Of a stretch of 64,000 nt of DNA, positions 22,617-34,900 are shown one piece after another. Below the pieces are notes generated by a model, which did not search any database, was not told the origin of the DNA, and was given only the letters and a program-made list of their open reading frames with translations. Every line of letters starts with the position of its first letter. The stretch's first letter is position 1. The stretch spans positions 5,366,231 to 5,430,230 of the forward strand of contig NC_134033.1 in assembly GCF_964204645.1 (NCBI RefSeq), in the 5' to 3' direction. Source of the stretch: Tubulanus polymorphus (Eukaryota > Nemertea > Palaeonemertea > Tubulaniformes > Tubulanidae). Position numbers and translations under genes: made by a program.

Positions 22617-22622
22617 TTTATT
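22617..22622 (-). terminator. Candidate poly(A) signal for timeless
   Basis: AATAAA on the minus strand, about 165 bases beyond the TAA of the last recognised coding exon. Confidence 0.5.
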
Positions 22623-22785
22623 TTATATGGCCTTAGATCAATAAACCAACAAGTTTTCAATAAGTATTAAGCATCTGATTGGCCTGCCAGAGCCGGCTTC
22701 CAGCAAATAAAACAATAAGACCAGATAAATACTTGGATCGAATGAGGCAATCCTATAAAACATTTCGAAGATTTTTTCATTAAAC

Positions 22786-22919
22786 TTACGGCGAATGTGG
22801 AGTTGACCTGTTGAAAGATTCAGCTGCATCGTGCATGATTTCGTCGAAATCTTTAGAATAGTTTGTAGATTTAGCAGATGACTCCGCCAGTAAATCATCC
22901 ATCGTGAATTTCAAACGGC
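22786..22919 (-). CDS. tim: timeless exon 20 (last recognised)
   Basis: Acceptor TTTTTCAG. Encodes RLKFTMDDLLAESSAKS to NRSTPHSP and TAA. The stop overlaps a perfect donor (CC/GTAAGT), so the exon might instead splice to a short exon; a candidate at 22657-22696 would add only 13 residues. Either way AATAAA at 22617-22622 is nearby. Confidence 0.82.
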
Positions 22920-25900
22920 CTGAAAAATTTCGAGAAAAGATTTCCTGTTTATTATCGATTCGAAATATGAAAATCAAGAGACTGAACGGTACGAACCCCG
23001 GCCCTAGTAGACACAACCTCAGTTGGCAGGGATTCAAACCTGATGACATAAGACTCTGTCCTAGTAGACACATTCCCCTCAGCATGGATTCGAACCTGAT
23101 GACATCGTGAGACCCTGTCCCAGTACAAACCCCTGCCCCTAATAGACACACCCTCAGTTGGCAAGGATTCAAACCTGATGACAAGACTCTGTCATGGTAC
23201 TAACCCCTGTCCTAGTAGACACACCCTCCTTCAGCAGGGATTCGAACCTGATGACATCGTGAGACCCTGTCCCAGTACAAACCCCTGCCCCTAATAGACA
23301 CACCCTCAGTTGGCAAGGATTCAAACCTGATGACAAGACTCTGTCATGGTACTAACCCCTGTCCTAGTACACACCCTCCCTTGGCAGGGATTCAAAATCG
23401 ATGACATCATTAGACTGTCATGGTACAAACCTGTCCTAGTAGACACATCCTCCCTCAAAGAGAAGAGCCAGCGTACAAGAATAAACTCGAATAAAATCAA
23501 ACTTACTGGCATCGATTTCGGGCGTCAAAAGTTTCGCCTTTTCGTAGAGTTGATTCGCCGTGAACGCGTGCGGAATGCGCGGGAACTCGCCGCGTTCGCC
23601 GAGGTCGAATCCGAACGACACGAGAATGTGTCGGAAGAACTTGTTGGACAACACGTTCTCCTGCGCGTCGGTGTACGGCAACAACGGGATGCAGCGGCCG
23701 AATTCTGCGAAAGGAAAAAATACCACACAATTAGAATTCCATTGGAATTCAACGAGGAGAACACGCTCATCTATTATCACCATTATCATTATCATTAGGG
23801 CAGCTTATTCCACGAGCGTGCAGCCAGGCGTGTTGGAAGCAATCTTTGATTGCCGCAGCCAATTGCGAAAAACGATGGGTCCAGGGACACCATGCCCGCT
23901 GGGAAAGTGGTATGAAATACTCAACAAACAAGCAATTTCAATATTCAACAACCCCTGGTGAACATATTAAGAAAGCAATGACCTAAATGAAATGTAATGT
24001 AATGTAATTTATTTCATCATCAATAAATTACGAATAAAATTTATAGTAAATAAGTAGATTGATGATGAGGGTCTGAACAGAGCCTTAAAGGCTGTACAAT
24101 CACTAGGATGTTCAGGCCCCCTAGAGAAAAAAAAGAAGATTAATGGTAATGATAACAATAGTTATAATTATAATAATAATAATAATAATAACAAAAATTA
24201 TGGTAATAATTATAATGACAATAACAATGATTATTATTATTATCATAATAATTGCAACCGTAATTATAATTATAATTTACTGTAAAAAGCCTCTTATTGA
24301 CATTTGAGCAGATGGAAGATAGATGAATCGAAAAAAATTGCTTTATGTTGGAATGTATTTCATTATCATCAATATGTACTAAGTGTTTGCTTTTTAAACC
24401 TGCTTTTCAATGAAATAATTGATGGGGTGGATTTTATAACGTGCGATTGAGCCTGCCACAATGACGGTGCTTTGCGAAGAAAAGATGAATTCAGTATATG
24501 CAGGGATGAGAACGCCGACCTGTAAAATCCGCGGGTTATTTTTCTTGAGTGACATACGCGAACCAGCTGACGGCGTAGCCGTCAGCACTAGCGAGCGCCG
24601 AAGGCGCGAAGCTATTTCGGGGGGGGGGGGTTTGGGGGCCCTCCCCCAAGAAAATTTTAGAAATTAAATACGTTTTCCGAGCACTTAGAGCGATCTCGAA
24701 CCCATGAACGACTATTATATTTTGGAAGGTAATGGCTAGTTCCAATGTGGTACATCCTCATTTGATGACATTCAGCATCTCATGCATTACGAGTCGAGCC
24801 CTGAATTATTGCATTAAAAATGCGCCGATGAATGCTCACTAAAAATCATCACCAAGTAGTGTATAATATCCGAAAGCGTTCGCCACACACACGCAGCAAC
24901 AGTAAGTAGACCTATATACGTTACTACTGTTGCTGTGCGTGCGTGTCTGCAACCGATCGATAAAATACATACAAACTCATCGTAGTACAAATGTACATAC
25001 AAAATCACTGTGTTGCAATGAATATGCATTGAAATGCGATACTTTTACGTGACGATAAGTAAAACAGGCACTGAACGCTTTTACGGTTCACCTGATTACC
25101 GATCGCGCCGGACCAATTGAGTGAGATCATCACCCCCCCCCCCATACTTTTACATCATTTTTGGACTATTTGGAAAATTGATATTTTTCAATACTGAAAT
25201 CCGCGGGAAACCGCGGATCCGCGGGGAATTCTCATCTCTGGTATATGGGATTTATGTAATTGTATTCTGGGAAAATTCCGTGATCTAGTATTGTATTGAT
25301 GATTAAATGAATTTTGATCAAATAAATTCATTATCAGCTGTGGAAGAGCATTGTTAATAACTCCGTGGACCAGTTTGAGAAATTCTAAGGTGATCATATC
25401 TTCGAATTTTAGTATTCTATATTTCTGGAAAATGGGAGATGTAGGTGTATTAAACTTTGCACCATCTAATGCTCGGATAGCTTTCTTTTGCAGTTTATGA
25501 ATTGTTTTCAAATGTTTTATGGATATAAGTGGTCCCCATAAGGAAAGGCAATAGGTTACGTGTGTATTTATATAGCTGAAATATAAAGAAGACGTTTACA
25601 CCAATTCGGCAATAAATTTTTAACACTTCTCAGTAAAAAAATATTCTTATTCAGTTTAGAGCATAATGCTTTGATGTGTTCGTCAAATGTGAATCTATTA
25701 TCAACAATGAGACCTAAAAATTTATGTGACCGAAAAAAAGCAATGTTGGTGTTACCAAAAGTTAGTAAGGGATCGTCTTCATTTTACCTTTGGGTGTAAT
25801 AAAAAGTCTGGCCGTTTTTGAAATATTTAATTTTATTATGGAGTCATTCTTCATAAAAATTGAGATAGAATTCAAATTTTTTCCAGTTAAACCAAGTGTT

Positions 25901-28900
25901 GTGTTGTTGGCAAAAGTATTCCCTTACAAAATTCTGGATTTTGACAAATATCATTTGAACATATCAAAAACAAAAGTGGTCCTAGGACAGAACCTTGAGG
26001 AACTCCATATTCTATGGAATCGATTTCAGAACAAGTATTGTTATAAATGACAAAAATTTTGCGGTTTTTCAAATAAGATTTGAACCAGTCAAAACCGACC
26101 CCACGAATCCCGTAATATTGAAGTTTGTACAGCAGAATGTCTATATTCAATGAATCGAATGCCTTTGATAAATCCAGAAACTGTCCAATGGTTTTGTCTT
26201 TGTTATCTAATCCTTTGATACAATTTCCCAGAAATTCCATTATTGCGTGGCAAGTTGAATAAGAGTGTCGAAATCCGTATTGACTTAAATAGAGAAGATT
26301 GTATTTAGTGAGAAAATTGTAAAGTCTGTCATGGATGATCTTTTCTAAAATCTTAGATATCGTTGGCAATAATGAAATAGAAATCACCAGAACATAATTC
26401 TTCTATATCTTCACTTGATAATCTATGAAATCTGGTAAATATGTTCTGAATTTATATTTATTTCCTTTTAATCCTTCATATTCCAAGTGAATAACTAATT
26501 TATTACCATATCTATTAGTAATTGTTTCAATATTTGTAATTAAATATTTCTTATGTAATGTTAATTCTGTTAACTTTTTGAATTTATAATCTACAGATTT
26601 AACACTTGTAGTATCTTTGATTCTATTTAAGAATTCACTGTCTATTTTTTTACTCTCCATTTATTATTCATATTTTTTTATTAAAATTGATTTCATTTAT
26701 ATGATATTCATATAATTGATTTTCATTAATATGTTATTATGCTAACACTTTTATGTTTGAAATTGATTTTATTCTAACAACTCATTAAATTCTCGTTACT
26801 TTTTCAAAATATGAATTATTTCACTCACATCTTAATATTCTTATTAAAATTGATTTTCATATATATGATATTCATATAAATAATGTTCATTTATATGATT
26901 TTCATATATTTGGAATTGTTAGAGTAATTGTATAAGTGTTGTTTCAGATCGAAGGTTGAAAGGTTGAGTGAGCGAAAAATAAATAAATTCGAGCGTGCGA
27001 GAATTTATTTCATTTTTTTTATGAGCTCGACCTTTTGACCTTTGATCTGAAACAACACTTATACAATTACTGACGTCATTTCGTTGTTTTGTTAGGAGAG
27101 AGTCCCAGGTTAGTAAACGATAGGTCAGGTGTGGGTAGATGAGGGTATGATGAAGTGTTAAGAGTGATTGTGTATCAAGAAAGTGTGGAATTTGTCGGGA
27201 TTAGACCTATAATTTGTGATATTTTCTTGGGTATTCTATAAATATGCGGTGTCCAATTGAAATTTTTGTGAATGGTAAGACCAATGAAATTTATTTCAGA
27301 AACTCGCTCTAGCAGGGAATTACCAACTTTCATTTGAAAATTTGGATTTAAGAAAAGGTTAACGTGTGGTGATGATGGGAAATTGTGCATTTTGTTTTTG
27401 CGAGTTACTTTACCGGCCATGCATGAAATTGAGGTCGGAATGTTTTGTCAAGATGTATTGTACTAGAGTTTTTAAATTTTTGTGAGATGCTAAGCAGTTT
27501 GTATCATCTGCAAATAGTATATCATTTAAGTGATGAGAGCATTTTTGAATATCATCTATGTAAATTAAAAAGGGGAGAGGCCGAGAATCGAGCCTATGTT
27601 AGAGAAAAGTGGAGAAAAACAGTGTTATTGAAGGAGTCTATATAAATGTTGACGGTTAGATAGATAGGAAAAGACCCAATCTGTCCTAATCCGCTTATTT
27701 CATAGTGTTCGAGTTTAGAAAGTAAAATATTGTGGTTGAGAGTCTCGAATGCCTTAGAGAGATCAAGAAATGTGCCAATTGTCCATTCGTGATTTTCGAG
27801 AGATTTTAAGATACTATCAGTAGTTCTAGAATGACGAGTTCAGTGGAATGACCTTTTCGAAAGCCTGAAATGAAGTTAAGCGTAATCGTGAACTAGTTTT
27901 TCGCAGATCTTAGAAATGGAACTTAGTAGAGAAATTGGTCGATAGTTTTCAATTTGATCGTCATCATTTTTGTGCAGATGTATAATTTTTTTTCAATTTT
28001 GATATTATCTGGAAAAATACCTAACGTTTAAATGAATTAAGACATTTATCTAAGTCTGATGCCTTGATCCAAGTTTAAGCTGATTTATGACTTCGGGCTC
28101 GGTAATTGGACCATCAATAAGGCCGTTTAAATAAGAAACGATTATGTCATGGAAACACAATCTTGAAATCACTCCCAATGTCGGTATAACATAAGCGGAG
28201 TTAGTAAGCTCTGTAAGCCCGGTATTCAGCATATTCGGCGCCACACAAGTACGATATTTTGTAAGCCCTGATCTCGTGTGAACGCTGCTGTAAACATCGT
28301 CAATCATGTCGACATCCTAATTTTCATCAATCATCGTCTTGTTTAGCCACTACACCACTGAGTTCTTGTTTAGAAATTTGTGACCATTGTTGTAACGTCG
28401 GGTGTTGTGACACTATTGACTTACAATAATTTGTGACACTATTGACTTACAATAAATATCCTACCATTCTCTGATACAAGAGTTGCTTATCAGACCCATC
28501 ACAGTGATTTCCAAGGATTGTTCCTTCCAAAATAAGGTCAACATCTCAGAAAGTCACTTTATTTTTGAAAACAAAACTGACAATCAACGATTATTTGACT
28601 GAATTTCTACAGCGTATTTTTGTACAGAAATATTCACGAATTTCCTGTCCCAGTAAAAGATAGATGTAAAAATTAACCGCAAAGTTACACATTTCAATCT
28701 GAACGCAAATATCAAATATGTGTTCTCTCCGTTCCTCGGATATTGGTAAAAATGTTGTAGTAGTGGATGGAAGTGAACACATCGCAAATGCGACTGAAAC
28801 TGTTACTAGCATTATTGTTGTACGTTTTGATTTTGAAGTTTTCTGATCAGACGAAACTATTTTTGAACCTCTAAATAACTGGATTATTATTACAGAATTT

Positions 28901-31900
28901 GATATAATTATCAAAGCTAAGGGTAAAAGGTTAGCGTGGATGACAATTACGGTGAACAGTCTTAATTGATCAATTAATTTATAGTAACATCCGAACCAAG
29001 GGTCGGAAAAATGAATCGACAAAGCAGGGGTGAGAAATATGACCAGCGCATTCACTACAGTAATTATCAATACTGCGATTCTAGCAAATCTCGGTGTACA
29101 TATCAAACGAGCCGTGAACGGGAAGAGCACAACTGCCATACGTTCCAGAGATATAACTACTATTAACCACGAACTATTGCAGGCTGCAAACACGGCTGCA
29201 AATTCATAGATTTGACAACTAATCAGCGAATTCATTATGATTATTGGACCAAAGTTTACGTGCAAGAGAACAAACTGTAAAAGAGGCATCAAAGTTAGAA
29301 CTATACAATACAGAGAATCGCTGAGAGACAAAACGATCAAATAGTTAGCGTAAGGTAAACTGCGGAATCTGCGACTTATCATTATCAGGAAAGTAGCTAA
29401 ATTTCCGAAGGCTCCAAATAGAAACACGATAGGCAGAATGACCAATGACACAATGCGGTGTCTGCCAGACTTGTTTTCCAAAGCCATGATGAGGAAATAA
29501 CTGTGATAAGTTCGACCAATTTGCATCTGCGTTGAATTCATGGTTCAGAGGACCAAAAGGAGAGTCTATACTGACTGAGAGTGTCTGTCTGTGAATGTAC
29601 TGGAACGGAGTGTATATTGCCGCATATTGGAAAATTGATATAACTTTAATATAACGAAGTCTTTATTGCAGCTACATTTCGTTTGTATATATTTGTATGG
29701 AATAAAATTTTAAATCAATTCTCAGAATACAACACAATACACATTGACGAGAGTTTAATGAATGTATATTTAATATAATTCGCGAACATCGTTTAAACGG
29801 AGAATTGTGTTATGTATATGATATTATATTAAGTTATATATTTTCACGCGTTTTTTAATGTATCCTGATATAGTCAACCTTGGTTAATCCGTCTCCGGTT
29901 AAACCGTATAAGTGCGAAATTCCGTATAAATAAATTGGTCCCGTTTTTCAGTAACGTTATTCCCTTTAAAATTCTGTGTCTAATTCGTACTCCACAACCC
30001 GTATTTTCACTTATTCCGTAGACAAATGCGCGGTCCCCGTTGTCCAATTTATATGTAAATCCTTATGTATAATCTGTATCAGCTGTTGGGAACATACACA
30101 ATTCTCATGAAAAAAAATATATTGTTATTGTGGAGGTAAATATTTATGATCACATAAATCAAAGCATTATCAAACCAATAAACATATCAAATATGAAAGG
30201 AATAATAATTACTAGATTTGATATTGAGTTTATTGAATTATGGAATAATGAACCAAATAATGAACAATACGTTGAGTATTAAGCGGTTAAGTGAATTGAT
30301 ATGTTTAAGTACTTCGTCAGCTTTTGTTGGAGCTAAAAAAATTGAATTTTGATTACGAGTCCCTAGATATGATTCAAAGGATTTGTTTGGAGGCGGTATT
30401 TTGCCTGCATAATTTTAACCACTGTACTAAAGAAAGTATTAAAGGAATTAGCTATATGAGCGTTGTCAGAAGCTGTTTTCCCATGAAAAATAATAGAATC
30501 ACTAGTTATTGAACTTTTATCATTGAATTTGCCCATTGATGATTTTAGGATATTCCAAAGTTTCCTGCTGTCACATTTAAATGACTCAATTTGTTTTGCA
30601 TAGTAGGTTTTTTTAGCAGCATGTTTTATCTGATTATATTTATTTCGGTTAAAAACATAGTACCGATATTTAATAGAGGTTTTATCAAGTCCTATAGAAG
30701 CTCTATACAATCTATCATATATATATATATATCCCTCTAGTCATCCAGGGTTCAGTAATTTTGATTTTTCTTGTCTATTTTAATTGTTTGGGTGAAATTT
30801 CATTAATGGTATGGTGTAATCTATCGATAAATGAATTATACGCGCTCTCAGAGTTCATAGTATGAAGGTTATTCCAATCAATCTGACTAAGCCTTTGGCG
30901 TATCAGGTTAACATTATCTTCGATGAAATTTCTATCGTGTATATTGCCTAACTCCATATTTCTACAAGTAGCTTTAGTGATAGAAAAAAAACATGGGTAA
31001 TGATCTGAGAGATAGGAAAGGCCTATAGCAGATTTAACAGGCATGATGTCTTGACTGATATATGTTGTCAATTAAGGTTGCTGTAGTGGGTGTTACTCTT
31101 GCTGGTTTTATCATTGTTGGCCAAAGACCGTGATTTGTATTCAGTTCGAAAAAGTTATTAGTGTTATAATGCTTGTTAATGTTTATAAAATCTAAATTCT
31201 GATCCATGCCTATTAATATTGATTTATTCTCAGTAGAGATTTTATCTAATAACAGTGAATAATCTTCTAGAAATGTTATTAGTCACTAGTGCCTGGCACA
31301 CGATATATTTCACCAATTATTAAATTCTTAGAATTTTGGCAGTTAATCTCAATGAAGCAGCTCTCGAAATAAGCTTCTTTAAATATACTAATATCGTCCC
31401 TAATATTCTGGTTGATATAGATATACGCCACCGCGAGTTTTGGATTGTCTATGTTTTTCTACTATAACGTAGCCAGGAATTTCACACAACGATACCACTT
31501 TGTCCGTAATAAAGGTTTCACACAAAAGTATTATATCAATGTTGAAATTTTGATCTTTACAACTCTGAATAAGAATCTTCAAATCGTCTAATTTATCATA
31601 GACACTGTGAATGTTGTATTGAATAACATTAAGTTTGGATTTGTTGTTAAAAGTTAGGCCAATTTCATCAATATCTATGTATGGACAGCTGGAATCTATT
31701 ATTTGGTGTCCATCGTCTATCAAGTTGTTAAGATTGTAGCTTCTAGAAGACTCTATATCAGTAATCTGCTTGTTTAGAACGTTTTTTAAACACATTATTG
31801 CAGGTCTAAGTGAACATTGAAAATTATGAATTTAGACTTCAATTAGAGCAATTTATCTTTAAATCCACTAAAATTAAGGGTGGTAGCACAGGCAAGTTTG

Positions 31901-34900
31901 TTTGATTACTAATAGAATTCAACTATAAGTGTAAACAAACAAGGAAGTAAACAGGTTCGTGGCTGAGGCAAATTCTAGATGAAATAGAAAAATGAATGAA
32001 TAAGAAAGTAAAAAAAGAACACAGACTAAAAAAGTCTTAAGTAAACACCGATTGGGAATCGGTGGTGATGCAACATGATTACAGTTTAAAGCTTTTTTTT
32101 TAAAGAGAAAGAAAGGGGGATATCATACCTAAACCAAATGGGACGTTGAATGTAATGACCCACTAGCTACAATTTTGCAATTGATAGTGGTTACAAAATA
32201 TGCCCAAAGACCAATACAATATGAACATACTAAGTTATTCAGCTTTTTAACGCCAATGACCTTGAAAGTCACCATAATCATGGACAATGTCACAAGCTAC
32301 AATTTTGCAATTCACTGTGGCTACAAAATACATTACCAATACATTATGAAAATAGTAAGTTATTTGGCTATTCAATGCCCCCTGGTGGCCTTATACAACA
32401 AACAATGACCTGGAATTACTTCACAATCATAGAAAAATAAAGCCTCTCTGAACAGACGGACAGCGGACGAAAAGTAAACGCGATAGCCCGCTGGGACTTA
32501 ACGTAAGTCGCAAGCGGGCGAAACATGTTGAAAATAACTCGTAAGACTTACTTGTGTAATACAAGGTCACCGGCTCTTCTTGAGGTGAATTGCGCGTCAA
32601 TCTCGAACCACCTAGAAATTACCGGAGAAAAAAAAGAGAAATAAAACCTCGGTCGCCGAAGAAAGAAAAAAATTGTTCGCGTTTTAATAAGTTCTTCGAT
32701 CAAAATTCTCTACTTTTCTCCGTTTCTAAAGAACTAAATCAATCATCAATGTAAACAATACGAATCACTGAGTAGAAAATGAAAGACCCGCGCATGTAAA
32801 CTGAAATTAGGAATTTCGTTCGCCAGAAATAATATATGGCTGAAATTTTTACAGGGGTTAGAGTATGTTTTGGGGTGTACGAATCAGATAATTTTTTGGT
32901 AGGTCCTGCGATAATCTATCGAATCGGAAGCCGAAATATTTCAGTGATGAAAGTTGATCGATAATGAACTAATTCTGACGACGTATGACCGAGCGCTCGA
33001 AACGCCATCTGGCGGCATTTATAACCGCAGCCATGCGCAGTTCCCATAGGGCGGTAGACAATCATGGGTCAGCTGTGTAAGGTACCGCGCATTGTGGGTA
33101 GGAGGTCGACTTACCTAGCTTTATGTAGCACGCTTCTAACAGCGTATTCTGCAACCATTCGACGTGTTCGGAGCGCTTTTCTTTGTGTAGTTTTTGAACG
33201 CAGAACGAAATGTAGTCGTTAATGTCGCCACGTTCGCGATCGAATTCGCCCACAGATGCATCGTTCAGCTGCAAGATTAAAATTTGAAAGCGCCTTTCAA
33301 CGACCTGTTTGATGCGAAAAAACATCTAGTACGGCAATGGAGGATTCGACTTGTGGCAAGTGAGGATCCACCAGGTGTCGCTAGTTTGCAGTAGAACATC
33401 AACTACTGCAGCAATTGAGGGTTCTACCTGTGGCAAGTGAGGATTTACCAGGTGTCGCTAGTGTGCAGTAGAACATCAACTACTGCGGCAATAGAGGATT
33501 CAACTTGTGGCAAGTGAGTATCCACCAGGTGTCGCTAGTGTGCAGTAGGACATCAAGTACTGCGGTGATAGAGGATTCTACTTGTGGCAAGTGAGTATCC
33601 GCCAGGTGCCTTTAGCATGCATAAGACATGAACTACCGAGGAGATTGCGGATTCCAGTTTGGGTAAGTGAGGATCCACAATGTGTCGCTTGTGTGCAGTT
33701 GGACCGAGAATGTGTAACTGTTTGGCGCACCATCCGGTGGGATAACTAGTTCCATGGGATCCTCATTGTATTCGTGTATCTGGGCCGTGCGGAAGATATT
33801 ATGAACGTACCATGGAATGAGTGAGCTCATCAGAGAAATGAACTAAGCCTAGTTCCGTCAGTCTCGCCAGCACCTACGACAGAGAAAGAGAACATTTAAA
33901 TGAAATATATCTATACCTACACAGAATCGAGGCTTTTGAACAACCGAACTACCGCCTAAATAATCACAAATATACAGCTTGATTTTCTAAACGAGAATAA
34001 CTGTTCTGTTGGCGAAAATAGGATACTGACTGTTTAAGTCAAGGATTCCACTTATGGCAAGAGAGGATCTGCCACCGGTTCTAGCCGCTATATACTGGGT
34101 ATAGCGCTCAACCTAAACCCAATCCTAATTCATCTTGCAATCGTTAAATCTCACCCTTAACCCAATTCCAACTCTAATGCTAACGAAATTGAAATATTAT
34201 TTGAACCTCTCCCTGGGGAGAAGTAACATCTGAGCTACTACTAGGTGCTCAGGAATCATCGGGCCAGGTACCCATTTACTCCTGGGTGAAGAGAGGCAAT
34301 GAGGAGAAGTGTCCAAGGACACTATGGTAATATACAGGGTTCGAACCAATGACCAGGGTCACCAGAGTTAAACGCCCTAGCCACTCGCCCACACTACCTA
34401 CTCAACTGGCTATTGCCATATATTATCTTACCGATACTTACGGCATTTTTCGTTTTGTGCGTTTTATCCAAGTTCAAACCGGACCAAACCATCGTCAGCA
34501 TGTCCGGTTTATCCATGTACCGTAGGTAATACATGCTGAGCTTCTCCGTCTCCTCGAGCGTCCAATCAGACGACTCGGTCGCATCGCTGGAAATAAAAGA
34601 AAGACATTTCTCGTCAGGACTGTCCAATGTCAATGACTGATCATTTATATTAACCCTTTCAGTGCTGACTAATCAATACCCTATAGTGCTGGAGATAATT
34701 TGTAAATTTTGAAAAATTCCACCCTAGTGTGTTGAATAACGGTAATACCACTATAGTGCGTATACACCGCGGCGCGGTGTATCGTTAGTTACTAATATTT
34801 CACTATGTTTGACAGGTGCTGCCATCTTTCAATAGAGATAAAAACTAATTACTAGTTACATCAATACACCGCAGTGCGGTGTACCAGCAAAATCCATCAC

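Noticed and set aside
22657-22696. Short extra final timeless exon
   Set aside because: Phase works and AATAAA follows, but the acceptor is weak, the 13-residue tail is not recognisable, and TAA directly after exon 20 gives a simpler end. Not excluded.
30330-31838. Joining the endonuclease remnant with the RT remnants at 25-28 kb as one LINE
   Set aside because: The GPCR, a MITE and several kilobases separate them, frames and lineages differ, and 25188-26395 is itself 5' truncated at its own boundary.
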